From Pycnopodia helianthoides (lineage: Eukaryota; Echinodermata; Asteroidea; Forcipulatida; Asteriidae): DNA of 64,000 nt. Positions 1 to 12,200 of this stretch are shown here, one piece after another (position 1 is the stretch's first letter; the number at the start of each line of letters is the position of its first letter). The translations under genes were made by a program, and so were the position numbers. Below the pieces are notes generated by a model. The model ran no database searches, was not told the DNA's origin, and saw nothing but the letters and a program-made list of their open reading frames with translations. Where the stretch lies: NCBI GenBank assembly GCA_032158295.1, contig CM063253.1, positions 7,347,001 to 7,411,000 on the forward strand. Direction: 5' to 3'.

Positions 1-611
1 GATACATCTGCGCCGAGCACACCTAGATAAAACAAAACAAAAAAGTTTGATTCAAGCTGTGATGAGTAAATGAAAGGAAATGAAGTTCAGAAATTCATTT
101 TTAGAAATCAACTAAATACATGTCCCTTAGTTTGATCTCCTACAGCCCTGCTATATCCTCTTTGCCTAAATGAAGGATTAAGAAGGATCGAGGGCTGTAG
201 GCCAAAAAAACAGCTGCTTATCACTGGGTCAGGCATTTCATTCTTATCCAAGTCCAAAGATGTTGGTGTGGGTTGATATAAGAGAGGAAGATACTAAAGA
301 ATTGAGGTCACCTGTAGAGATGGGACGTTTAACCGGTTAACCGTTTAACCAGTTGACCAGTTAACCACTTAACCGTTTAACAGTTAAAGACGGTTGAAAT
401 TCCATTTCAAAATTTACTTAGCAGTTAAATGGAGTTAAAACAGTTAAACTGGTTAACCGTTTAACAGTTAAAGAAGGTTGAAATTCCATTTCAAAATTTC
501 CTTAGCTGTTAAACAGAGACGACAGTAAAAAAAAAAAACAGAGACCCTCCACTGGTCCCAACTATAGTTGGGACGATTCTACAGTTGGGACGGAACATAT
601 CTTTAACATAC
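1..611. other. FGGY intron sequence with dispersed repeats
   Basis: No exon seen. Bases 160-315 are a diverged copy of a dispersed sequence also present at about 22690-22900. Bases 326-515 are built from GGTTAACC/GTTTAAC-like words, with an imperfect direct repeat of about 90 bp (370-440 and 458-515). Confidence 0.5.
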
Positions 612-740
612 CTAGACCACCAGCATGGGCATCAATAATGGAGGTACCTACGGGCGTTCCTGGCAGGAGGCCAAGTTCTGCAGCTGCCTGATTGGTCAGC
701 CCAGAACCAACAGGCTCCCCTGGCGACATGACAGCAGCAC
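612..740 (-). CDS. FGGY: FGGY exon 6 (last exon inside the window)
   Basis: Encodes [18 protein letters not shown] followed by [11 protein letters not shown], with acceptor TTACAG and donor CTAG|GTATGT. The following intron runs off the left edge; no further exon is seen in 1-611. Confidence 0.9.
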
Positions 741-3700
741 CTGTAATGCGGGAACAAAAATATTTCTAATAAACTAAGGTCCCCTCATGAAGAATTAGAA
801 TAATAACAAGAATAATAACAATAATAATAACAGTGGCTTCTTATATAGCGCTCATATCCGTCGCTCAGTGACACTCAAGGGGCTTCAACATTCAGTATTT
901 TTCTGCAATGTATTGTGGAGCTACATTTTGAAGTATAAGACCTATTCCTTTACATAGCACCATGTAAAGGTTTACAAGGTGCTGTGGTGCAATATGCAGC
1001 CAATCAAACCAGGAACACCGGGGCGAAACCCTCCTCTGATCGATAAGTGCACTGGGTTCTTTTACGTGCATTACACAACAGGTTTATTATTTCATGAAGA
1101 GCATATACTGGTCTTATACAATTTTCAAAGTTGTCTGCATGCTTAAATCAGTGCTGGAAATATCTTGGATTTCTTGAAAAAAATGTACCGTAGGCCAGAC
1201 TATTTCATCATGCTGAACAAAGTTACACCATCAAAAGTTTGCTTGGTTTTAAAATACAGCGCTTAACACGTGGCCTGTGGTCGCCTCCTTTGAAGGTCGA
1301 GAGCAGCCTCACCAATTTTAGCGTAATTCTTTTCCTTGAGATCTCCGAGACCGATTTCTTCCCAGAAGGAATCACTCCATTCTGACCTCCCAGTCTGGTC
1401 AGCTTGGTACGTCCACTTACAAACCACCGAGCACAGAGATCTATCAAAGCAAATTTGAGGGCAATAAGTTTGAAATTGCAAAGGAAAAAAGAACACTGCT
1501 GGGAACTGTTAATCTTGTCGCGTAGATTTATAAGTTGCAAGTTTTGTGATCACATTTTTAGGTCCAGTGTGTCGTGTCATGTATAAGAAGAACTTAGTAC
1601 ACTTATTGTTGGTGATGGGGGTTTGCTCCCTTGTTGTATGTTTGGCTGCAGATTGCACTGCATCAAAACCTTGTAAACCCTTACCAAGGGCTCATATAAT
1701 TATGGGTCTCATAATTCACATGTAGCTCTGCATACCTGTCGTAAAACTACTGAGCACTTTGAGACCGTGATAAAGCCATATTGTCTTTAAGCAAACTTGA
1801 ATCCTTGATTCTGATTGGTCGATTCATAGCAACGAGAGTGTGATGTTAACCTATATTGCACAACCCATATAAAACCCTGTTCTAACTCTTCTGATTGTGC
1901 TATTTTAAGCTACGCACAAGTTGAAGAAAAATTTGTTATCACATGTGCGTCCATGGATTACGAAAATCTATAGCATGTCTTCGTCCCACAACCAAAGAGG
2001 CCGAAAGAGGCAGAAGCCCTATATTTTTCTTTATTCCACTCACGCTTGTGTGACAACTAATAATATCCAGAGGCCAAGTGTATTAACTTGCCGACTCTGG
2101 GTAATTTCTTGTACAAAATTTGTGTTTGTCATTCAGTCTGTTTACAAGTTCACTTAACAAAAGATTCTCATTTTGATTACCTTGACAGTGTTCCAGTTGC
2201 CCTCCACGTCAAGTAGTCTGGCAGATCCAAGAAATGGCCAGCTCTGTCCCAACACTTGGCTCTGAGATTCTGAGATGCAGAGGAAACACAGGAAGTTCCG
2301 ATCAGTGATTTGAATGGAGTAGGTGAGTACCTTTAATTGTAATGGTCCACTTTCAGGGTGCTAGGTACCAAGGAAATCTGCACTTGCTGGTTATTCACAC
2401 CAAAATTTTCTGCTTAGCAACTTGTATGCAAACCCATGGGTCTACTCCTGGGCTTAGCACAACAACAACAAAAATCTTGCTAAGACCAACCGTAATTTGC
2501 ATCGTGACCGAAAGGAAAAAAAAATCAAAATTTGTTTTAAATTATTTTTTTTAAATAAAATTTTCATTACATTTAAAAAAAGAAAAGAAAAAAAGACCCA
2601 CCGGCCCTACCTTTCGAGGACATGGACAAACAATCAATTTGTTTTTTGGCCTAATAGCCGAAACAGTCTATTGATTGTTTCTGACCAATTCCCTCTTAAT
2701 TTCTACCAAGCAGAACAATAATTGCTAAGCACCATTTCTCTGCTTAACAGCTTTTCTAGAACTGGGCCCCGACTTTGTAGTGAAACTATAGCTCACCTGT
2801 TTCAGCCACAGCAGTTTAGGAGGTTGCATTTCCAGTGATATTGTGCCTCCGACATAGCGTAACACGTCGTGCTTTGTTGTGTTTATCTCAGTGGCCTGCT
2901 CTGATGCTCTGTGATCCATCCACATTACTACATTCCTTTGATCATCCCCTGGTGACATCACAGCAAAAAATTGGCGGAGTAGAAAAGGTTACTTGAATCA
3001 CCAAAAAATAATGTAGTGGACAGGTACTATTAAACTTCCACATAGTGGCACGAAAAATAAAGAAACACATTAATACAGACCCTACAAGGCTGTCGGCCTG
3101 ACGGCCTCCGCATGCGGACAGTAATACGAGTGCGGATGACCTGCGCACAGTAGCAGTAGGGCGTCGTGCGATGTGATACACACATTACGCACAGTGCTAG
3201 TGTACAGTACATGTAAGGTTACGGTAGGTTTTACGGCGTCTTTTTCAGAGAGAAAACTGCGACCGCCTTGAGGAAGGCTACAGAGTACCATACCTTCTAG
3301 GCTAGCATTGGGTGCAAGGGTTCGTTCTGTTTGTACAGTTGGTATAATGTGGAAACCCCCATGACTTCAGTACTGGGACTTAGTCTCCACCGTCTCCTGT
3401 GGAACTTTGTGGCAATGAGCCAGTTGGGCAGGAGAGTGCATCGATAGTAATGGTATTTTATAGGCATGACACAGCCACAAATCAATTGAAACTTTTTAAT
3501 CTGAAAGCTTGGGTCTTTCAAAGAGAAAGCAAATCACATTTGCAGTTTTAATCTAATTCTAAACATTTATGTAAAAAATTAAAAAACAACATATTTACAG
3601 GAAAACACCCATTTAAAGCTACTAATCTTAGTGGTGTTATTACACCAAAGGCTGTCCATTTATGGCTATCACCACTCTTGCGACTGTGATTGTTGAAAGT

Positions 3701-4877
3701 TGGTATCCATGGCAAAAGGAGCAGGTTGACATCAATCCATTCCCTTGATTTGACTTTATCTAGTCCTTGCAGCGCTTCCTGTTTGAAAAAATCAAAATGA
3801 ATAAAAGCAATATTTTTAAATAACCTAAAGAGAATAAGGCTTATAAATGTTTTAAAAAAAACATTCAGCTGTAATTACATGGAGCCATGAGGCCATGGCC
3901 TCCATTGCCCGGTCTTGGCCTTGTGCCCTTCAATTTTTCCCATAACTTAGACTTTCCAGGGAAGTGCATTTAGCAAATGAAATGACTCGCCCTCTCAAGA
4001 TGAAATTCATCCTGCATTTTATAAAACCGGCTCACACTGGACCTACTACTAAGTGACTTAGTTTTGCATTGGCCAGTACCTTTTTACTTGAACAGTCCTG
4101 CAGTCTGCTGTTTTTTCCAATAACAATTTGTAATCTATGCATAATTTATTAAACTTTTGATTCTAAACTGCTTCCTAAAAGCAAATATCAAAAGGAAAGA
4201 AATGTTCTAGGTCTCATCCAGTGGAAGTTCTGATTTTCTTGAAATTCTTAAAATCTGGATTTATTGCAAATAAGAATCTTTCTGTCAATATCTTACAGTG
4301 ACTCACACAGATATTTGTTTAAAAAAAACAAAATGTAAAAATCTTGCTGCATATGGATGACTGCCATCTTGTGCAATATCACTATGACTACGACCTGCAA
4401 ACCCTGACCCCCCTCGTGTTTGTTTAATAATAACAATACAAATATTAAATAAATATTAATAATGAGAATTAAGTAAACAAATACAAATTTAAAAAATACT
4501 TATTAAAAAAGTAATAATAATAATAACAATACAAAAAAAATACATTTTAGATTCAAAATTGTTGACTCTAGACAGTCCATTTCAAAGAGTTTTTGATAAG
4601 GTTAAAAAATAAATAAAGTCTTTAGAATATTATTAAACGTGTAACAACAAAATTAAAGTGAATGGGTGTTTAAACGTACTTTCATAGAAGCACAACATTC
4701 TGACCATATATTCTCCGAGGATTGCTCGTAGATACCTCCTTCTGACTGCCAGATTCTGATTGGCCGACTCACTGTTGCTACGATAGTTCCAGTGTTGTTG
4801 ACTACCGCTGTACGCACGCTGGCTGTGCCCACATCCACCCCAATAAACAAACCGACTGAGGCCTTGCAGTCAACCAT
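612..4877 (-). CDS. FGGY: FGGY-type carbohydrate kinase (D-ribulokinase-like), N-terminal half, partial at left edge
   Basis: Six exons on the minus strand (4877-4680, 3778-3673, 2948-2797, 2269-2181, 1440-1313, 740-612) join in compatible phases (0,1,0,2,1,1) and give 267 codons plus one base. The family usually has about 550 residues, so the C-terminal half lies left of the window. Seen: the N-terminal phosphate-binding motif [62 protein letters not shown], and finally [10 protein letters not shown], whose Asp is the expected catalytic base of FGGY kinases. Known: FGGY-family members phosphorylate sugars with ATP in the cytosol, and human FGGY has been reported to act on D-ribulose. Odd: exon 2 lacks the conserved DATCS block in the frame that splices correctly (see findings). 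The gene is divergent from the phosphatase gene at 6157. Confidence 0.9.
802..1085 (-). mobile_element. Truncated SINE (body and tail, no tRNA head)
   Basis: Matches the body of the SINE at 61790-62190: the GGAGCTAC and TTTTACGTGCATTACA blocks in the same order, with an ATAATAATAAC-type tail on the left, so it is minus-oriented. It lies in an FGGY intron. Confidence 0.65.
1313..1440 (-). CDS. FGGY: FGGY exon 5
   Basis: Encodes [25 protein letters not shown] and NYAKIG. The exon ends at the consensus donor TTG|GTGAGG in phase 1; the open frame beyond that point is intron. Confidence 0.9.
2181..2269 (-). CDS. FGGY: FGGY exon 4
   Basis: Encodes [20 protein letters not shown] and then TWRATGTLS, the conserved substrate-domain stretch. 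Acceptor ATCTCAG, donor AAG|GTAATC, phase 2 out. Confidence 0.9.
2797..2948 (-). CDS. FGGY: FGGY exon 3
   Basis: Encodes [18 protein letters not shown] and [20 protein letters not shown], strongly like the family. The acceptor is CACCAG and the donor is CAG|GTGAGC, so it enters in phase 1 and leaves in phase 0. Confidence 0.92.
3673..3778 (-). CDS. FGGY: FGGY exon 2 (apparent frame disruption)
   Basis: Acceptor CAAACAG and donor GTGATA give phase 0 in and phase 1 out. The frame is open and starts EALQGLDK as expected. The family block IKG-GFDATCSLV, however, is replaced by residues without similarity. IKGM and then MDTNFQQ appear in the +1 frame, separated by a stop, which suggests compensating indels. 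Confidence 0.7.
4380..4640. repeat. AT-rich low-complexity stretch
   Basis: Runs of AATAA and AATAAT words in FGGY intron 1. No gene seen. Confidence 0.7.
4680..4877 (-). CDS. FGGY: FGGY exon 1
   Basis: Contains the start codon (4877-4875) and 66 codons with the ATPase motif [14 protein letters not shown] and EQSSENIW. It ends in phase 0 at a GTACGT donor. No better upstream ATG with coding similarity is visible. Confidence 0.92.
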
Positions 4878-6156
4878 TTTAAGCTAAAAGTATAAAATAT
4901 TCAACAATACAGATGTGTTACTGTAAGAAACAAGTTTTGGGTACAAACAAAAAACAATATACTCAATTTGAAACATGAAATATCAGTCTCTCCGTTCTTT
5001 TTTTTGGTTTTCTTTTATTTGGGGTCGAGAAAAAAGGGCTGGGTAGGACAAAGGAGACAATTTTAAGCTTTCAATAAAAACGCCAGATAACAATTAAGTA
5101 AATGTTAACATTCACCAAAAAATGTTCTAGAAGAGTACAGTGGGCCAGTTACTTGCTGGGTCTATAGCTAACTAACCATTTTATAGAGATTGACCTCTGT
5201 TATAACTGAGGCATATAGACTAGAGTCTCAAGAGAGACCGTCTGATGATTGCACATTGGTTTTCGGTTGTTGTTGTTGTTGTTGTTTGTTTTTGTTTTTA
5301 TGTTTTGTTTGTTTGTTGGGGTGTCTGTTCGTTTGTTTTTGTTTGTTTTTAGGGGGGTGATGAGACCCCTCCTTGTGTTTACTGCCTACTTACATGAACT
5401 CAATGCAAAATAGGTAAATGAAATGACAGACAGTTACTTTTTTAGGTTGATTCTATTGTGGCCAGCAGAGTGCTGTAGGCAAAGACAAAGTACCTGTGAG
5501 AGGATAGTGTACCCTCGATATCATCACACAAGACACAGCATATATGATGATTGATATAGAGCAAGGACAGAGACATCGGCAGTGATACAGATGCGATCAA
5601 CTTGCTATTTTTCTTTCGTACACAAACACGATCTCTACGTACGTAAACACTGTCTCATGTCTGTGAACTTGAGTGATAAAAAAAGACACACACTTTCAAT
5701 GCAAATCCTTTCAACGTTGGAGGTAGAAATTCCTCCAGGTTCTCACATACCGAATTTATTTCTAGTGAACTAGTGTAGCTAGTACTGTATCAATCATGTA
5801 AATTGCTGCACTGGGTGCAGCAGACGATTCTTCTCTCCAGCAACAACCAAACTCCTTTATCATCTGACAAGTAGTCTGGTGCTTTTAAACTTTGCACCAA
5901 TCAACCACAGTTTTACTACAAGGTTTCAGTCTTTAAAAAAAGCATAAACATCACGTGACTGTCATGTGCCAATTTGTGTTTGGCCGGCCCGACACAGTGA
6001 CTTCCCTTCCAGTTCTATATCGTCATCGGTATACAGGAGGTACTTTTCGAACTAGATGCGTGTTTTAAGAAACAAGAACAACCTGCCATCGTGACAGTTT
6101 GGTAATTACAAAGGGTAAAGTCTTAATTAAATTTAAGGAGAACGAATTTGATCGCA
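4878..6156. promoter_or_regulatory. Head-to-head intergenic region between FGGY and the phosphatase gene
   Basis: The two start codons face away from each other across 1.28 kb, so both promoters should lie here. A GTT-rich low-complexity tract occupies about 5260-5350. No clear TATA box or initiator could be chosen. Confidence 0.45.
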
Positions 6157-6274
6157 ATGACGTCTTCTGTGTGTATTTTGGTGCTACTCTGTTGTTGCAG
6201 ATTTCAGTCTGCCGTTTCGTTGCCGTCTGCTTTGAATTATTCACCGCAAGATCAAAAAGTATTTGTCAAGAAAG
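6157..6274 (+). CDS. ACP5: ACP5 exon 1 (signal peptide)
   Basis: Encodes [14 protein letters not shown] and then [13 protein letters not shown]. Donor AAAG|GTAGGT, phase 1. Confidence 0.88.
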
Positions 6275-9200
6275 GTAGGTATCATTATGTTGTTGCTAGT
6301 ATTATGAGGTTAACCAGAGACTACATTGTATGTATGAGCAATGGTGAATCTCGGAACTCTACTGTAACCATGGAGACCTCCACCATGCTGTAACCATAGA
6401 GTAAGGACTCTATGCTGTAACTAAGTAAACTCTAGTTTAGTACTATGCAAGTTACAACAAACCTTTCTCTATGAACAAACCATATGTGTAAAAGATTGAA
6501 ATTTTGTTTTAGTTTTAATTTAATAAATTTCAACATTTGAAAACCACGGCCATTTTAAGACTAAGAGTAAATTTAAAGAGGAAATTTGTGATGAATTATT
6601 CTTGGCAAGATCACAAAGTTTTTTTAAAGAAATGTACCTGCATAATTATTTGTTATGTTTTTGTTGTTAACTGTGGCCATATAAATATTAATGGTGGATT
6701 TCGGATCTCTGCTGTATTTAAAGTACTGGTAGGTAGTTAACTTAAAGTAGCAGTATGCATTGGAACCATGTGCAAAAACTGTTTGTTTTTTAACCTTTGA
6801 ATTTCAAGAGTAAATAAAAAATCTAAAAAACAATTTAACAAAAAAGCTTTGAAAAAAATATAAAATTTTAACAAATGGTTTGCACAACCTTCTGGTGTCG
6901 GGAGGATTGAGGCCTACGATTATCACAACTAAGATTATCACAGCTAGCAAAAGACTACTGACACTACTTCGCACATTTTTTACAATCTGGGTCAACTAGC
7001 CAGCCAGATTGTCAAAAACTCAAAAACGTGCCACACTAGTAGTACTGGGGCTAGTGCAGTTTAAAGAAAACCTGAGAATATTTGGATTTTAAATTAATTA
7101 GGCTTAAATTGCTTGTAAACCATTTCTAAAATGCACTTGTTATTCAAGATTATCTGGTGAAACGGTAAAGGTGTACATAACAGTGATCTACGTATGTTGG
7201 GTGCGAACTGCGATCAGTCGATCTGTCAATCTGTACGATCGGTCGATCTGTGCGATCGGTCTGTACGATCGGTCGATCTGTGCGATCGGTCAATACGATC
7301 GGTCGATCTGTGCGATCAGTCGATTTGTGCAATCGGTCAATCTGTGCGATCGGTCAATCTGTGCGATCGTTCAATCTGTGCGATTGGTTGATCTGTGCGA
7401 TTGGTCGATCTGTGCGATCGGTCGATTTGTGCGATCGGTCGATTTGTGCGATCGGTTGATCTGTGCGATCGGTCGATCTGTACGATCGTTGGATCCGTGC
7501 AATCAATTGATCGCGTTGCATGATGGGTCAATTCTGTAGGGTATCTTGGACTTTACTTACTTTTGAAAAAGTTCCTCCAGAAAAGGTGTTTTAAACTGGC
7601 GGCAGCAGGATCGACTGATAGCATCGTGATAAAATGATAGCACAATGCGATCGACCGCCGATTGGCCGAACGCGCTCAACATATTCAAAAGATAGGATGT
7701 AGCCTAAGAAGGTTAGTTAAGGTTAGGGATTGGTTAGGAAAAAGTAAATTACAAAACAGTAAACCGGTAATTACAAGTTCAGATTACAAACGAGAGTAAA
7801 TGTTTCCAGTTCAGATCACAGGTTTAGCCTAAGTGTAAATATCTAGTAAATATGTTTCAATTGATTTGAATTGAATTTCATGATTGTAGCTTTTATCCTT
7901 TTGTAGACAGAACTGGTTTAAATGGTACCCTTCCCTTCCTGGTCATCGGTGATTGGGGAGGGCAGACTCTACTGCCGTATACCACTGAGGATGAAGTGGC
8001 TTGTGCCAAGCAAATGGGCGTGATTGCAGAGAGGGTTTCTTCTCAATTTGTCCTAGCTCTGGGGGATAATTTCTATGAGGGAGGAATTCCAACAGATGCT
8101 CATGACAAAAGATTCCAGGTATGCATTTAACAGAACACTTTTCGGTTTACTGATAGCGGCAAACATGACATGCAACTTGTGTAAATGGCTCAATTACTCC
8201 CCAACCCCCCCCCCCCCTGTCCCCCAAATAGAACTGGTAATCCAGGAGCAAGGTCACGCAAAGACCAATAGTTAAGAAGTAACTATAATTAGTAAACTTG
8301 TAGGTACAACCATACGTGTAAAATTCTTTTGGAGGGGTGTTGGCTCTGAAAAGAGCCGGTGTGGTCTCGGCGTTTTGAACAGTAGCCTATACTATGCTTG
8401 TCTTCAGGAGACCGCACCGGCTCTTTTCAATAAACGTAATCACTTTTCTGATAACTGGTCCTCTCTGCACTGTGCTATGAAAACGGCTTTTGCGACGTGA
8501 CCATGCTTGGTAGGCTGGTTTCAAATAGTCAACTAGCGTATATAGGCCTAGTCCAACCATTTACGACTAGACAGAGTTCGGGCTACATGTAACTTAGTCA
8601 ACTATGGTCAATGTTTGTTCTTGCACAAACTCGGCCCTGGGTTTTCACAGAAAGAACAAACCACAATACAGTTCTGATGGACTCTTGTTGATGGCAAAAA
8701 AAATATAAAAAATTGATAAGATGCCAATTTCCCTTACAAATCTTGTTGAATAAATAAATAAATTAATTCAAGAAGTTAACTCAAAATTACAACTGCATAT
8801 TAAATTAAACGGACCTGTCCTCGTTAATTGCAGGAAACATTTGAGGATGTTTTTACGCACCCGTCGTTGCAGACGCCGTGGAATGTGATTGCTGGGAATC
8901 ACGACTGGCGGGGTAATGTCACAGCCGAACTGGAGTACACCAAGTTTTCAAAGAGATGGTAAATTCTTATGAAATTGTTTTGAAAAAAAACATGTACATC
9001 CTGCAGCAAAGGTCAATTCCAATGTTTCTCATGTTACATTTACAACACGAGTCAGAAATCTGGGCCCGATATCATGAAGCTGTTAAGCAAATAATGGTGC
9101 TTACCATATTTTTTCTTCTACCCCCCCCCCCCAAAAAAAAATCAGGGAACCAGTCTCAAGCAGTATAACATTACATGGTATTGTGGCTGGTAATTTTTTC

Positions 9201-12200
9201 TTTGCTCAGCAAAATGTATGCTTCAAAACAGCCTTGTGAAATTGGGCCCTGGTTTGATGAATGATTTTCTTGAATTGAAATTTTTTACTAATACATTTAT
9301 ACCGCGCTTAATACTACGTTTCTAAGCGCTACAGTATTTACGCTGGAAGGTATGTGGAGCTACGTCTTGAAGCTACTCTTGAATGTTGTAGTTATACAGC
9401 CAAAGGCCATCGCCATGGCGGATGTCATGTGATTTGGCCACAACCTTAATTTTAAAACAGACAATTAAGCTGTTAGCATGGTAAGCTTCTTCTGTCAATA
9501 GATGGATTGCAATACGCGTCATTGACCACCATCTTTGATGAATTGGCTGAGAGTCGTGCGTAGCGCGTACTCGCGTGCACTTTTCAATCGTTCTACATCA
9601 AATATGGCATCAATGATGCGTATTGCAATCCATCTATAAGCATTTTACATAAGAATGACTGAAACTAATGATGAATTGAAATTGTTGTTTTGGTCAGGAA
9701 TTTTCCATCGTTGTACTACAAACTGGAATATACCATTGAAGGGACGAACACCACTGTGGTGTTTATCATGATTGACACCGTGGTGCTGTGTGGTGTTCAG
9801 GATGAGTGGAGTACACCTGAAGAGCTGGCTGGACCTGCTGATAAAGGCGCATCTGACGTCCAGTGGCAGTGGATCGAGACCCAGCTTAAGAATTCTATGA
9901 GGTAAGACTGACAATGTAGCACCATGGTGTCCTGCCCCGGAGGCAATGGACCTTTTTCTCACGAAGTATGCTAATTACATTCACGCATGCGTACAAACAC
10001 TATTTGTTGGCAAACGCCGTAGAGTTGTGCGCTAGGCAGACGCACCTAATGCGTGTGCGTCAAGCCACCATCAGTCCCATACAAAAAAAGCGCGATGTTC
10101 ACTCATTTTGCCAACCAGGAGTGCGCACGCGCGATGTTCAATTTACATATTTCATGGGAAGGCTCTATTACACTACTTGTTTTGTTTGCCCTGAAACTGC
10201 AGGCCTGGAATTACACACAGGCCATGGCTTCCATTGCCCTGGTCTTGGCCTTGGTGCCCCTTCAAAAGTTTCCCACAGACTTTAAGATTTTCCAATGCAA
10301 GTGCCCTTTGCAAAATAAAAAAAATGGCCCTCGCCTCCTTAACATGAAATTCCAGGCCTGGTACTACCGAAGGGAGGAGATCGAACAAGTCGTACGCCAA
10401 ATTTAATCAGGATAATCTCCAAGGTTTGAAAACCCAATCCACATGCTTGACTCCGGTCTAAGGTGGGATTTGAACCAAGGTCCACTGAGGTGAAAGGCAG
10501 GTAAAGAAACCTCTGAGCCAACCTGATTTAGCTTATAAGAATACAAGCCTAAATGTCGAAACAAAAATTTGATAATGTAGATGCAAAGAATGTTTACACT
10601 AGGGATAAATAGTTGCAGTAGAGTTTTTTGTTAAATAAACTAAACTTGCAAGATGAAACAAAAAGAGCAGATTATTTAATACTATTTAGTGTTCTTATAT
10701 TGCATTGTCATTTAGTATTGTATCACAGAAAGAAAATTGCTGTAGTATTTTTCTTTCCTTTTATCAGTTGTGCACACGAAATTGATAGGGTCTAATCAAA
10801 GTTCCTAAAAAAGAGTACATCAGCGACTTTGTTTCTCAAGCGCTTTATTATGCTGACATTTGATGATGTTCAGCCCGATAGGCAAAACAAGTTTCCAAAA
10901 GGAAAAGGGAAACTGCCTTTGCTTAACAAAAACAAAGGGACTAGAGCTTCGGTATCCATCAATGTTGACACTAATGGTGCATAAACATTATTACCCCGGT
11001 CACTGGACCATTTATTTACATATGTACAGTAATTCCTTGAATCAGCTCTCTGGGGAGTATATAGCTGGTGCTGCCAAGTATGTAGCGCACCAAGCTAAAT
11101 CACTCTCAAGAACCATCCCCGTCTTCACAGGTACCAAGTTATACCCCTGGGTGAAGAGAAGCAATTATTTATAGTGAAGAGTCTTGCTCAAGGGCACAAG
11201 TTCATGACTTGGATTCGAACCCCAACCCTGATGACTTAGCTACCAGAACTTGAATCTGGTGTACTAGACCGCTAAACATGTAGTCAGGACGCACCATTTA
11301 GTTAAAAAATGAAGTCTAATCAATACTAAATAGATGCTGTTTCACATAGGGCTCTACAGACCATGTAACTTGTGACATCACATGTTTAAAAAAGAGCCAC
11401 AGCCTGCTGCAGGCCCGATTTGTACACAGCTCAATGGAAGAAAATATTATATTTTTGGGAGATTGCAATGTCTGATTTTTATCAACGTTTGATGTGAAGA
11501 AAGGGGGGCACATCTCAGAACCTTTGGGTGTTATATTTATAACACTTTAATTTATGTGGGAATTATGACACAAGATCTACAATTTCCCTTATGGTGAGTG
11601 TATCTTGCCTGCCAGAAAGGCCCTGGAGTGAACAAGGTCACTCTCTGTGCGCAGCCCCACTTTTCAACAAATTGGAACTGTTGACAGCTGCAAATAACCC
11701 TGATTTTTGTTTGTTTTTCATGTAGTGCCGACTACGTAATCGTTGCTGGTCACTATCCGGTATGGTCGATAGCAGAACATGGTCCAACAGCAGATCTAGT
11801 ATCCCGTCTCAGACCCATGCTTATCAAGTACAATGTCAGTGCTTACTTCAGTGGACATGACCACAATCTTCAGGTATTTTGGGTTACTTTTTCTTCCACC
11901 AGCCAAGAATTCAAACAGAAAAAAAACAACAAAGGGTGCCACTTTGCATATGTCACAACAGCAGTTGTTTTAATCGGTTGTAATTTTTTTTAAGTACCTG
12001 AAACCACCCATAAGTGTTCCAACATGTGAATGGACATGCAGGCATATACTGCAAATAATTTGAGTTGATTCATTTGTTGGGTTTTTTAAATTGTCTTTTT
12101 AAATCGCCCTAGAATTTCTATTAAAAATGGATGGAAAAAAGTTATGTACCTTTTCCGTCCATTATTTTGATTGAAGTAATCAAAAAATGAATAAAACTTA

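Noticed and set aside
6148..6156. Upstream TTG start adding three residues to ACP5
   Set aside because: An ATG at 6157 is followed by a good signal peptide. TTG starts are not expected in animal nuclear genes.
7150..7540. Several overlapping open frames with [12 protein letters not shown] repeats on both strands
   Set aside because: They arise from the 17-bp minisatellite, whose unit lacks stops. No start context or splice signals, and they lie inside ACP5 intron 1.
8342..8357. A histone gene 3' end
   Set aside because: No histone coding sequence upstream on the minus strand. The motif lies within a dispersed repeat in an ACP5 intron.
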